Positions 8,001-15,547 of a DNA stretch of 20,870 nucleotides are shown here, piece by piece; the first letter of the stretch is position 1; each line of letters begins with the position of its first letter. Below the pieces are notes generated by a model. That model worked only from the letters and a program-made list of their open reading frames with translations, did not search any database and had not been told where the DNA came from. This stretch comes from CAINEC01 sp046303115 (GTDB lineage Bacteria; Bacteroidota; Bacteroidia; AKYH767-A; OLB10): the NCBI GenBank assembly GCA_046303115.1, contig JBKCGZ010000033.1, positions 1 to 20,870 of the forward strand, given 5' to 3'. Made by a program: the position numbers and the translations under genes.

Positions 8001-8143
8001 GCACCATGTTTCTCTTTGATAAATAGCTCATATGCTTTCTTGTAATCTCTGTCGGCTTCAGTATAATATTCTGTATGCTGCGCGAATGAAATCCTTGTGC
8101 AAAGTAGTCCTGCCAGGATTAAAAATTTTAGTTTATGCTTCAT
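5072..8143 (-). CDS. large exported tetratricopeptide-repeat (TPR) protein
   Basis: A protein of 1023 residues built almost entirely of TPR helical hairpins, roughly twenty or more, from the mature N-terminus (AYELFIKEKHGAAIDLF) to about residue 980. Typical units are AWFYLGRMHYRTKQYGKAL, AYYHLADCYLKAKNKQAA and AHYNLGYSYFKNIEYNEAA. It ends in an acidic Pro/Glu tail. The signal peptide KHKLKFLILAGLLCTRISFA is followed by Q, without a lipobox Cys, so a soluble periplasmic protein is likely. The frame extends four codons upstream to a GTG at 8155, but I prefer the ATG at 8143: it gives a normal signal peptide and lies about 20 nt from the start predicted by the -7 box at 8167-8174. TPR solenoids are protein scaffolds. 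Its operon partner is an outer-membrane barrel, suggesting it docks to or assembles that barrel; this is inference. Confidence 0.88.
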   Translation of the reverse strand: MKHKLKFLILAGLLCTRISFAQHTEYYTEADRDYKKAYELFIKEKHGAAIDLFDTYSAAPKGTLTCKINAAYYSAVSSFELFNPDAESKLQSFIEKYPESTKAPLAWFYLGRMHYRTKQYGKALAALEKADVYYLTGDEVAEYYFKTGYCYFSKNDQEKASKNFHEILEVQSKYQTAAQYYYGHIAYTQNNFNTALEYFKKLDSSATFGPLVPYYITQMYFEQEKYNDVIKYGSDILKKSNPQNASEINRIIAESYYRLNDYKNALIYFDVYQSSVPAINRDDRYSIAYCEYRNGDYKTAAANFEKVTEVNDSLGQNAYYHLADCYLKAKNKQAARNAFQFAGKNSFDPTISESSQFNYAKLSYELGFQPVALNAFRNFLVNYPNSKYADESNELIAVLYLNTRNYKDALTALDNIKVKTNRSKEAYQKVAYYRGVELFNDGYLDNAISMFEKAIVNDINQNLRALAMYWKAEALYKQNKFDAAVKQYRIFIFNPASVNTDFYELAHYNLGYSYFKNIEYNEAATWFRKYLAKKGEVSKTSYDDCLLRTGDCFYVTRQFETALPYYQEAIDNRAASSDYALFQKGILQGLLGDVDGKTNTMNTLLTQYPKSKFKADGLFEKGKAQLSLGNSAEAKKLFNDLLSEFPNSVYAKKAQLNVGLIHFNSNEDDEALTIFKKVVSNYPGSPEAAEALATIKSIYISNGTPDKYFDYAKTVSNVSISEGAQDSITFEAAEQQYLSQKFDDAKISFKKYLDQFENGIFKLNATFYIAECDYRSNKFEDALIGYEAIVAQPKNIFSEKSLLKAGNINYKNKAYDRAIPHYAKLEQTADLRDNIIYAQTGLMRCYFKNKQYDQSLLYAQKLLSADKVSNEITAEAHLTNGRCALLTDDFATAKKEFQATAKQSSAVGAESRYNLALIEYKQNNFKTSQNKCFEIINEVPSYDYWIGKSFILLADNYVALKDTFQAKQTLQSLIDNFEVDPSDPEDIKALATARFNELDATVEKDLLKPEEPKEQETDLNNSK

Positions 8144-8166
8144 GATTGGGTACACCTATGGAAAGT

Positions 8167-8195
8167 CAAAATTACATCTATGAAACGGCAGTCAA
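8167..8195 (-). promoter_or_regulatory. putative promoter of the TPR / barrel operon
   Basis: Read on the minus strand, TTG (8195-8193) is followed after 18 nt by TAATTTTG (8174-8167), an exact TAnnTTTG. The predicted start lies near 8163, giving a short leader to the ATG at 8143. Confidence 0.5.
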
Positions 8196-8269
8196 GAATA
8201 AAATAGTGTATTAATGTCCCTTTTTATCAACACCAAAGTGTATATAATTAGACGGTTTGTCGCTTATGA

Positions 8270-8302
8270 TTTGTCCTTTGCAACAAAATCTTTCTACCTT
8301 CG
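8270..8302 (+). promoter_or_regulatory. putative promoter of the lipoprotein gene
   Basis: TTTG (8270-8273) is followed after 21 nt by TACCTTCG (8295-8302), one mismatch to TAnnTTTG. This gives a leader of about 25 nt to the ATG at 8331. Confidence 0.4.
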
Positions 8303-8330
8303 TTTAGGATAAATACAAAATTCTAATTCA

Positions 8331-9173
8331 ATGAAAAAAATCAGTGTAATTTCAGTTTTATCGTTGGTAGTATTCATTTCAGCTTGTAAGAAAGAAACTC
8401 CAAAACCAGAGGGCGACAATGATACCTCTACATCAATTGAAAATGCAATGGCCGATGCTGCCTATAACGATGTTGCCAATATTGCTGATGAGGCGTATAC
8501 CGGTTCTGTGAGTTCTTACAAAAGTGGAGTTCCTCCAATATTTTTATCCAATTGCGCTTCTGTAACTTTTGATACTACTTCCACTCCTAAATCATTTACG
8601 ATTGATTTTGGAACTACGAATTGCTTATGCAACGATGTCAATTACAGAAGAGGTAAAATCATAGTTGCTTATCAGGGATTCTACCGCGATAGTGGAAGTA
8701 CGCATACGATCACATTCGATAATTACTATGTAAATAATAACAAGATTGATGGTTCTAAAACAGTCATTAATAGAGGTCGAAATACAAATGGCAATTTAAC
8801 TTTTGATATTGCTGTAAATGGAACGATAACTTGGGATGCTTCTTACTTCGGAAGTGTAAGTACGAGTACTTATACCGCCAATCGTACCCGTGAGTGGAGC
8901 GAGGGTGAGTCGACATTATTATGGACGGATGATGTGTATTTGATTAGCGGTACTCAAAGTGGTGTGACACATACAGGGAATTCCTACACTGCATACACCG
9001 TTTCTCCTTTGAAAAAGGAAATAGGTTATCGTCATATCACCGATGGCACTTTAGCATTTACGCCTCAAGGAAAATATACCCGTTATATCAACTATGGGTA
9101 TCCAAGCGGGACTCCTGATAATTTAGCGCAGGTTACTATTAACGGATATACTTATGTTGTTCAGTTGAGATAA
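8331..9173 (+). CDS. uncharacterised lipoprotein
   Basis: A 280-residue protein with a lipoprotein signal: MKKISVISVLSLVVFISAC, lipobox I-S-A-C with the lipidated Cys at 19, then KKETPKPEGDND. An acidic/Ser/Thr linker follows, and then a beta-rich body of about 190 residues. The central segment (FTIDFGTTNCLCNDVNYRRG then KIIVAYQGFY) and the close (TINGYTYVVQLR) resemble a lipoprotein family I recall as widespread in Bacteroidetes without a known function. The acidic residues right after the Cys (EGDND) could favour export to the cell surface, as described for Bacteroidetes surface lipoproteins, but they are not directly adjacent, so this is tentative. It is a single-gene unit, divergent from the TPR operon and convergent with the T9SS cargo gene, with a shared terminator between. 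Confidence 0.82.
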   Translation: MKKISVISVLSLVVFISACKKETPKPEGDNDTSTSIENAMADAAYNDVANIADEAYTGSVSSYKSGVPPIFLSNCASVTFDTTSTPKSFTIDFGTTNCLCNDVNYRRGKIIVAYQGFYRDSGSTHTITFDNYYVNNNKIDGSKTVINRGRNTNGNLTFDIAVNGTITWDASYFGSVSTSTYTANRTREWSEGESTLLWTDDVYLISGTQSGVTHTGNSYTAYTVSPLKKEIGYRHITDGTLAFTPQGKYTRYINYGYPSGTPDNLAQVTINGYTYVVQLR

Positions 9174-9196
9174 AAATTATAATTGCTAAAAACTAA

Positions 9197-9224
9197 AAAA
9201 GGGACGATCTTATTCGTCCCTTTT
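9197..9224. terminator. bidirectional terminator between convergent genes
   Basis: A perfect 11-bp stem AAAAGGGACGA (9197-9207) with TCGTCCCTTTT (9214-9224) and a six-base loop has T-rich sequence on the outer side in both directions. It serves the lipoprotein gene and the large minus-strand gene. Confidence 0.92.
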
Positions 9225-9227
9225 GTT

Positions 9228-12200
9228 TTATCTAATTAATGTTATTTGTCCCGTTTCCTCGTGCTTTTTATTGTTTACATCTTTTGTTCGTACTCTGTAA
9301 ATATAAACTCCGGAAGGACAATCTTCACTTTCATTCAAGTATTTACCATTCCATACTTCATCAGGATTTGTTGTGCGCCACACAATCTGGCCTCTTCTGT
9401 TATAAACCCATATTTCAAAATTCCTTATGCCTTTTGAGAAGATTTGCCAAACATCATTGAGTCCATCATTGTTCGGAGAAAATGCATTAGGAAGTGTTAA
9501 ATTGTAGATATCTTTTACTTCAACGGTTACAAACGATGAATCGGCGCAACCTCCTGCATTTATTGTCACGAATTTGACAACAAATAAACCTGTGTCCTGG
9601 TAAATATGTTGAGTATAACAAGAGCTATCAACGGATCCATCACCAAAATCATAATAACAGTTAGTTCCTGGAGCTACAGCTGTAAATGTAATAAGAGGGC
9701 TCATCGAATTAACGACTAACGGACTTGCAACAAATGCAGAATTAGGAAGTGCAGTTACGCTTATTGTCGTTGCTAAATTTTGTGTTGTTGAACAAGTATC
9801 AGCGCTAATTATTGTCAATGTCGGTTGGTAAGATCCAGCTTGTGTGTATGTGTAAAATGGATTTGCTGTTGTAGTAGTATTTCCATCTCCAAAACTCCAT
9901 TCAAGTGTTGACCCTGGTGATGATGGAGAGTTATTGGTAAAGTTTACATCAACTGGTGGACAGCCTCCAGTTACATCAGAGCCTAATAAAACTTGCGGAT
10001 TGGTCTTGATAAAGACACTGTCGGTATAAACATCTGCTAGACATCCAGGTGTTGAAGTGCTAAGTGTGATTACTTGCCATCCTGTTGTGCTAAATGTTAC
10101 ATTGCTTACCGAAGAACTTGCAGCAGTAGATGGGTTGGCATTTAAACCGAAATCCCAATTGAATAATGCTCCTGGCACTATTGCATTGGAAGGACTAAAA
10201 TTATAACTATTGCCAATTTCGCATTGCGGTCCAGGACGATTAAACGATGCTAGCTGAACAGGATGAACTGTTACAACTACGCTATCTTTTGAGCTGCAGA
10301 ATCCTTCTGTGGTGGTAACAACATATTTGACTAACGTATCTGCACTACCGAAATTTGGAATTGATGCTACTGGGTCGGATATAGTTGCATTACTTAAAAA
10401 GATAGAAGGGGTCCAAGAATAAGTGTAGCCTGCTGTTGTTGGCGATCCGATGTTGACAATTTGATTTGAACAGGTGGTAACTGGAAGTCCTGCATTTGCC
10501 GTAGGGTAATTCGCAACCGTTATCGATTGTTTAGTGGTATCTGACGAGCAAAACGCATCTGCTAAAACTAAATATACTACGTAGTTTCCAGCAGCAGGAA
10601 AGTTAACTGTTTGAGGTCCACTTGCAGGACCTGATCCATTACCTCCATCGAAGCCCCAAGTAAATGTGGTGCTTGGCTGTTGTGTGCTCCCTGTAAATGT
10701 TAAAATCGTATTGTCATTTCCACAAATCTGATTGTTACTTACGGTAAATGTTGATGTAGGGTTTGCTCGCACTAAAATCGGTACTGTATCAGATGATGTA
10801 CAACCATTAATTGATGTACCAATTGCAATCCATGATGTTGTACCTGTTGTTGGCCATGTAAAAGTTCCATTTCCTGTTGTGGCAGGATTTCCAGAAATAA
10901 CAGTTGTAGTTCCAAAGTTCCAAACATAAGTTAGGCCTGCAGGTGTACCACTAACAATATTGTTTAATGTTAACGTATCTCCTTCACAAACTGCTGTTGG
11001 CGCTGTGACATTGACGGTAGGCGATTGTCCTATTGAAATATTATTGGAAGTTGGAAAGGATAAACAACCATTCTCTTGAACTGCTAATCCAACAGAGTAA
11101 TTTCCAGGGTTAGCCCAAGAAATATCAAACGATTGGTTTGTTGAGTTGGTAACCGTTCCAGTTCCATACGACCATCCATAAGTTGCGGAACTACTTGCAT
11201 TGCCAGTGTAGGTAACAGTTACAGGTGTCCCCGTACAACCAGTTGCTGCAAGACTAAATGATGAAGTTGGATAATCGTAAACATAAATGGTATCTCTTGC
11301 GGTATCCGATACGCACCCATTCTCAGAAGCTACTAACCATACAGGTTGAGCTCCAACAGTATTCCAGAAAACAGTATTCGTTCCTATGCCTGTTCCAATT
11401 ACACCCGCATTGTTAGGGTAATTCCAATTGTAATTAGCGTTAAATGAAACAGCATTCACTGAAAAGTCTACAGATATTGGATTTGTTCCATCAGTACATC
11501 CACTATTTGTACTTACTGTAAACGATGCGGATGGTTTTGGAGAAACCACAATTTGTCGCGTATACGAACTTAAACATCCCGTAGGGTGATTTAGTGTTAA
11601 TGTTACATAATAAGTACCTGGACCATAATTGTGAGATGGGTAAGTAAAAGGACCTGCTAATCCGTTTCCATTAACTAACGGTGACCCATCACCGTAATCT
11701 AAACTAAATGTTGTTAAGTTGTTTGAATAAGTTGAAAAGTCAGAAATGTTTAAGGTAAGTGATCCACATGCAAAAGTGCTATCGACATTAAAACCTGCAG
11801 TTGGTAACATGTTTAACGCGCTTCCCCATTTCATATTAAATCCTGAACCCGACTCGCTCGTATCATCAATCATTAAAGCATAAGTTCTACCAGAGGTAAC
11901 GGTAACTGGCGGGCAAAATGGAGTTGTATTGCAATTAACAGCGCTCGCAGAAAGTCCGAAAGGAAGTGCAGAGTTGTAAATGTTATTACATGCAACTTGT
12001 GTCCCAGGACAACCCGTTGTGATATCATATAAGGCCCAACGAAATCCTCCGACTCCTGTTGGTGTACAGGTGAATTCCAGAGGTGCTGTATTCCCAGGTG
12101 TAAACTTGTACCACATTTCACGGTTGGGAGGAGTGGAGAAACAAGAAGGTAAAACAGTGGAGCTATTAATCGAAGAACCAGGGCAGCTAAAATCGACTTT

Positions 12201-12752
12201 GTTACAAACCTGCACTGCACTAGCGCAATTAATTCCAGGGCTCACTAATCCTTGAGTTGAGTTTATGCAGAGTGAAAAACTTCCATCACTCACTAATGCC
12301 GTTACCGAAAACCATACTTGAGTTCCCGTTGCAATGCTAAATGCGGTTGATGCTGTTCCTCCATTTGTTAGTGCTGCATTACAAACATTTGTTCCACCAA
12401 TTGCGCAATTTCCATTAGCAACAGTTATTGAAGCTTTTTGAATGGGGTTTGCTCCAGAAGGTATTACTGTTATCGTATTAACAGGTCCTGATGTAATATA
12501 TGTATACCAAACTTCATGTCCGCCCGCTGGCAGTGGAGCGGTAGCGCCCGCATCGCAGGTATTCGAGTAACCATCGCCGGAAGCAAATTGATTCGTACTG
12601 GTTAAGCAAATGTTTCCTGTGGCATCGAGATTTATGAACTTAGCATTCGAGCAATTATCGTTAACTGGTACTTGGGCAAATATTTTTGATGTGATTATCA
12701 ATAAGGTAATAATCAGTAGGCTGAATTTATTTACCATTAATCTCTTTTTCAT
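9228..12752 (-). CDS. secreted multidomain PKD protein with T9SS type-B sorting domain
   Basis: A 1174-residue exported protein. The signal peptide (MKKRLMVNKFSLLIITLLII..FAQ) is about 27 residues. Two beta-sandwich modules start with the Cys-rich motifs NDNCSNA (about 30) and INCASAVQVC (about 175), each with a W-Y/K-F core (EVWYTY, EMWYKF). A long series of PKD-like Ig folds follows, best seen in LDYGDGS, WSFGDGNTTTT and YDFGDGSVDSS. The last 88 residues (1087-1174; LPNAFSPNNDGLND, VYNRRGQIVW, CPSGVYIYRV) form the gliding-motility-associated CHU_C / type-B sorting domain, which directs cargo through the type IX system to the cell surface or medium. No catalytic domain is recognisable, so adhesion or matrix function is the likeliest role. 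Many paired Cys suggest disulphides. It is a stand-alone gene, divergent from the dipeptidase with only 63 bp between starts. Confidence 0.92.
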   Translation of the reverse strand: MKKRLMVNKFSLLIITLLIITSKIFAQVPVNDNCSNAKFINLDATGNICLTSTNQFASGDGYSNTCDAGATAPLPAGGHEVWYTYITSGPVNTITVIPSGANPIQKASITVANGNCAIGGTNVCNAALTNGGTASTAFSIATGTQVWFSVTALVSDGSFSLCINSTQGLVSPGINCASAVQVCNKVDFSCPGSSINSSTVLPSCFSTPPNREMWYKFTPGNTAPLEFTCTPTGVGGFRWALYDITTGCPGTQVACNNIYNSALPFGLSASAVNCNTTPFCPPVTVTSGRTYALMIDDTSESGSGFNMKWGSALNMLPTAGFNVDSTFACGSLTLNISDFSTYSNNLTTFSLDYGDGSPLVNGNGLAGPFTYPSHNYGPGTYYVTLTLNHPTGCLSSYTRQIVVSPKPSASFTVSTNSGCTDGTNPISVDFSVNAVSFNANYNWNYPNNAGVIGTGIGTNTVFWNTVGAQPVWLVASENGCVSDTARDTIYVYDYPTSSFSLAATGCTGTPVTVTYTGNASSSATYGWSYGTGTVTNSTNQSFDISWANPGNYSVGLAVQENGCLSFPTSNNISIGQSPTVNVTAPTAVCEGDTLTLNNIVSGTPAGLTYVWNFGTTTVISGNPATTGNGTFTWPTTGTTSWIAIGTSINGCTSSDTVPILVRANPTSTFTVSNNQICGNDNTILTFTGSTQQPSTTFTWGFDGGNGSGPASGPQTVNFPAAGNYVVYLVLADAFCSSDTTKQSITVANYPTANAGLPVTTCSNQIVNIGSPTTAGYTYSWTPSIFLSNATISDPVASIPNFGSADTLVKYVVTTTEGFCSSKDSVVVTVHPVQLASFNRPGPQCEIGNSYNFSPSNAIVPGALFNWDFGLNANPSTAASSSVSNVTFSTTGWQVITLSTSTPGCLADVYTDSVFIKTNPQVLLGSDVTGGCPPVDVNFTNNSPSSPGSTLEWSFGDGNTTTTANPFYTYTQAGSYQPTLTIISADTCSTTQNLATTISVTALPNSAFVASPLVVNSMSPLITFTAVAPGTNCYYDFGDGSVDSSCYTQHIYQDTGLFVVKFVTINAGGCADSSFVTVEVKDIYNLTLPNAFSPNNDGLNDVWQIFSKGIRNFEIWVYNRRGQIVWRTTNPDEVWNGKYLNESEDCPSGVYIYRVRTKDVNNKKHEETGQITLIR

Positions 12753-12776
12753 TCTTAAATGAATTGGCTTTTAAAC

Positions 12777-12784
12777 TATATTTG
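12777..12784 (+). promoter_or_regulatory. putative -7 box of the M20 dipeptidase gene
   Basis: TATATTTG is an exact TAnnTTTG match, 31 nt before the ATG at 12816. No well-placed -33 TTG is present. Confidence 0.42.
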
Positions 12785-12797
12785 GAGTGTAATTTAA

Positions 12798-12805
12798 CAA
12801 AGTTA
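12798..12805 (-). promoter_or_regulatory. putative -7 box of the T9SS cargo gene
   Basis: On the minus strand this reads TAACTTTG, an exact TAnnTTTG match, about 45 nt upstream of the ATG at 12752. It lies beyond the plus-strand box (12777-12784), so the two divergent promoters face each other and their transcripts would overlap at the start. Confidence 0.42.
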
Positions 12806-12815
12806 AGCCAAAATT

Positions 12816-14186
12816 ATGGAACATATTAAACAATACATCGAAGAAAATAAAGATCGATTTTTAGCGGAGCTGATGGACATGCTTCGCATCCCTTCTGTAA
12901 GTGCAGATTCTAAGTATAAAGAGGATGTGCAGCGCAACGCAGAATTTGTAAAAAACAGTTTAATTGCAGCCGGTGCTGATAAGGTAGAGGTTTGTCCTAC
13001 TCCTGGTCATCCTATTGTTTACGGTGAGAAAATGATTGACCCTTCATTGCCTACTGTGGTTGTTTATGGACATTATGATGTACAACCTGCTGATCCTCTT
13101 GAATTGTGGGATTCTCCTCCATTTGAGCCGGTAATTAAAGATGGTTTAATAGTGGCGCGTGGATCATGTGACGATAAAGGTCAGATGTTTATGCATGTGA
13201 AGGCATTTGAATTAATGATGAAAACCAATTCACTTCCATGTAATGTCAAATTCATGATTGAAGGAGAAGAAGAAGTTGGTTCATCACATTTGGGAACATG
13301 GATTCGTGATAATAAGGCTCGTTTGAAAGGTGATATCATTTTGATTAGTGATACATCGATCATCGCGAATGATATTCCTTCTATCGATGTTGGTTTACGT
13401 GGATTAAGTTATGTGGAAGTAGAAGTAACAGGTCCTAACCGCGATTTACACTCTGGTGTTTATGGTGGTGCAGTTGCTAATCCGATAACTATCTTATGCG
13501 AAATGATTGCAAAGATGAAAGACGAAAACAATCATATTACGATTCCAGGATTTTATGATGATGTTGTTGTGTTGACAGATGCAGAACGTGAAGATTTAAA
13601 TCGCGCACCATTTAGTTTAGACGAGTATAAAAAAGATTTAAATGTAGAAGACGTTCACGGAGAAGCAGGATATACAACATTAGAGCGCACAGGAATTCGT
13701 CCTACGTTTGAGTTAAATGGAATCTGGGGTGGATATATCGGAGAAGGTGCAAAGACAGTTTTGCCAAGTAAAGCTTTTGCAAAAATTTCTATGCGTTTAG
13801 TTCCAAATCAAACTACTGATAAAATCACAGAAATCTTTACTAAACATTTTGAATCTATCGCACCTAAATCAGTGAAGGTAAAAGTTACTCCTCATCATGG
13901 TGGAGAGCCTGTGGTAACTCCAACTGATTCGATTGCATTCAAAGCTGCTAGTATGGCAATGGAAACTACATTTGGCAAGAAGCCAATCCCTACACGTGGT
14001 GGAGGAAGTATTCCGATTGTTGCATTGTTTGAAAAAGAATTAGGATTGAAGAGTGTTTTGATGGGCTTTGGTTTAGATAGTGATTTGATTCACTCACCAA
14101 ATGAGCATTATGGTATTTTCAATTTCTTGAAAGGTATTGAGACCATTCCGCTGTTCTATAAGAACTTCACAGAAATGAGTAAGTGA
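12816..14186 (+). CDS. M20 family metallodipeptidase (carnosinase/CN2-like)
   Basis: Cytoplasmic zinc/manganese-dependent dipeptidase of the M20A/carnosinase type, 456 residues. All expected metal-site residues are visible: H86 and D88 (VVVYGHYDVQP), the bridging D119 (ARGSCDDKGQ), catalytic base E152 and ligand E153 (MIEGEEEVGS), D179 (ISDTS) and H426 (DLIHSPNEH). H212 in LHSGVYGGAV lies in the lid/dimerisation domain and contributes to substrate binding in the family. Residues 1-200 and about 385-456 form the catalytic domain, and about 200-380 the lid domain. Most relatives have GAT before the DD, here GSC, which is a mild variation. There is no signal peptide, so it acts on imported or internal dipeptides. 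It is a single-gene unit with its own terminator. Exact dipeptide preference cannot be read from sequence. Confidence 0.94.
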   Translation: MEHIKQYIEENKDRFLAELMDMLRIPSVSADSKYKEDVQRNAEFVKNSLIAAGADKVEVCPTPGHPIVYGEKMIDPSLPTVVVYGHYDVQPADPLELWDSPPFEPVIKDGLIVARGSCDDKGQMFMHVKAFELMMKTNSLPCNVKFMIEGEEEVGSSHLGTWIRDNKARLKGDIILISDTSIIANDIPSIDVGLRGLSYVEVEVTGPNRDLHSGVYGGAVANPITILCEMIAKMKDENNHITIPGFYDDVVVLTDAEREDLNRAPFSLDEYKKDLNVEDVHGEAGYTTLERTGIRPTFELNGIWGGYIGEGAKTVLPSKAFAKISMRLVPNQTTDKITEIFTKHFESIAPKSVKVKVTPHHGGEPVVTPTDSIAFKAASMAMETTFGKKPIPTRGGGSIPIVALFEKELGLKSVLMGFGLDSDLIHSPNEHYGIFNFLKGIETIPLFYKNFTEMSK

Positions 14187-14202
14187 TTTCTAAACAATAT
14201 TG

Positions 14203-14244
14203 AAAGGCCCCTCGGAAAAAAAATCTGGAGGGGCTTTTTATTTT
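14203..14244 (+). terminator. intrinsic terminator of the dipeptidase gene
   Basis: GCCCCTC (14207-14213) pairs with GAGGGGC (14228-14234), extended by an AAAG/TTTT foot with one G-T pair. The loop is A-rich and a T-tract follows. The 116 bp from here to the next start codon is AT-rich; the only promoter-like site is TAACTTTA at 14299-14306 (one mismatch). Confidence 0.88.
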
Positions 14245-14360
14245 AATGTAGTATCTCTTCAATTTCAAAGAATAATTAACAATCTTTTTCTTTTTTTATA
14301 ACTTTAAATGCTTAGTCTTGTTTACACTTTACAACAGCAGAAATTATCAGTCATTAACTC

Positions 14361-15479
14361 ATGCAGAATCATCTAAAAAAAGGGTTTTTATTTAAAAAGT
14401 ACGAAGCTCCGTTTCAAGCTCCGTTTGATAAACTGTTTGATATTTTTAAAGAATTAATTATTCATACTGCTGGCGATTTCGATGAAGCTATTACCTGGCT
14501 TCGCGAATTAGATGTAGAATATAAGTTGACTGATGAAAATTATACGATTGATGATTTCATCGAGGACTTAAAAAAGAAAGGTTATATACGTGAAGAGATC
14601 AATGAAGATGGTAGTGGAGGAATTGACATTACTGCAAAGACAGAGCGCGCTATTCGTCAGCAAGCCTTAGATCAGATTTTTGGAAATCTTAAAAAGGCAG
14701 GAAACGGAAATCATAAAACAAAACATGTTGGAAGTGGTGATGAACAAACAGGGGAGTTTCGTAATTATAATTTCGGCGATGGATTAGAAAGTATATCGAT
14801 GACAGAAAGTTTACGCAATGCACAAATTAATAACGGCATTGATGATTTTAAGCTAACTGAAAATGATTTGATCGTGGAGGAGTCGACATATAAAGCCCAA
14901 ATGAGTACCGTGCTTATGATCGACATTAGCCATAGTATGATTTTATACGGAGAAGATCGAATTACGCCTGCTAAGAAAGTAGCAATGGCATTAGCAGAGT
15001 TAATCACTACGCGCTATCCGAAAGATACCATCGATGTTTTAGTTTTTGGAAATGATGCATGGCCAATTGCAATTAAAGATTTACCCTACTTAAAAGTTGG
15101 TCCTTATCACACAAATACAGTTGCAGGTTTACAATTAGCGATGGATATTTTACGACGAAAAAGAAATACCAACAAGCAAATTTTCATGATTACCGATGGT
15201 AAGCCAAGTTGTGTTCGTGAAAAAGATGGAACGTATTATATGAATTCAAATGGCCTCGATGAATACATCGTTGAGCAATGTTATAATCAGGCTGCACAAG
15301 CAAGAAAATTACATATACCAATTACCACTTTTATGATTGCAAATGATCCTTACTTGCAGCGATTTGTCAATCGATTTACAGAAGCAAATCAAGGTAAAGC
15401 ATTTTACACTGGATTAAAAGGATTGGGAGAAATGATATTCGAAGATTACGAAGCAAATAGAAAAAAACGAATCAAGTAA
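14361..15479 (+). CDS. VWA (von Willebrand factor A) domain protein, partner of AAA+ ATPase
   Basis: A 372-residue cytoplasmic protein. The N-terminal half (1-175) is helical and charged, with a predicted flexible Gly/Lys stretch around 110-135. The C-terminal half is a VWA domain with an intact metal-ion-dependent adhesion site: D188-I-S190-H-S192 (MIDISHSM), T251/T253 (HTNTVAGLQLA) and D279 (FMITDGKPS). VWA proteins paired with MoxR/Mg-chelatase-like ATPases act as two-component remodelling or metal-insertion machines (ChlD/ChlI, CbbO/CbbQ, RavA/ViaA). The next gene encodes such an ATPase after only 68 bp on the same strand, supporting a joint complex. I recall a similar pair in mycobacteria annotated as magnesium chelatase-like. 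A tetrapyrrole role is not supported: no chelatase H subunit or porphyrin gene is nearby. Client unknown. Confidence 0.85.
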   Translation: MQNHLKKGFLFKKYEAPFQAPFDKLFDIFKELIIHTAGDFDEAITWLRELDVEYKLTDENYTIDDFIEDLKKKGYIREEINEDGSGGIDITAKTERAIRQQALDQIFGNLKKAGNGNHKTKHVGSGDEQTGEFRNYNFGDGLESISMTESLRNAQINNGIDDFKLTENDLIVEESTYKAQMSTVLMIDISHSMILYGEDRITPAKKVAMALAELITTRYPKDTIDVLVFGNDAWPIAIKDLPYLKVGPYHTNTVAGLQLAMDILRRKRNTNKQIFMITDGKPSCVREKDGTYYMNSNGLDEYIVEQCYNQAAQARKLHIPITTFMIANDPYLQRFVNRFTEANQGKAFYTGLKGLGEMIFEDYEANRKKRIK

Positions 15480-15547
15480 TTAAGCCATCAAAACTAAATT
15501 GCTTTTCAAAGTAAAAAAGTTGAAATTAAAATTTACAAAACACAATC

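Noticed and set aside
8144..8155. GTG at 8155 as the start of the TPR protein
   Set aside because: The ATG at 8143 gives a standard signal peptide (Lys-rich start then hydrophobic core) and a more reasonable distance from the predicted promoter.
11873..12255. Open frames of 91 and 115 codons overlapping the T9SS cargo gene
   Set aside because: They are antisense or alternative-frame shadows of a long, clearly coding gene rich in Thr/Ser/Gly codons, with no family resemblance.
15480..15547. Separate promoter for the AAA+ gene
   Set aside because: The 68-bp gap has no TAnnTTTG match and no terminator, so co-transcription with the VWA gene is the simpler reading.
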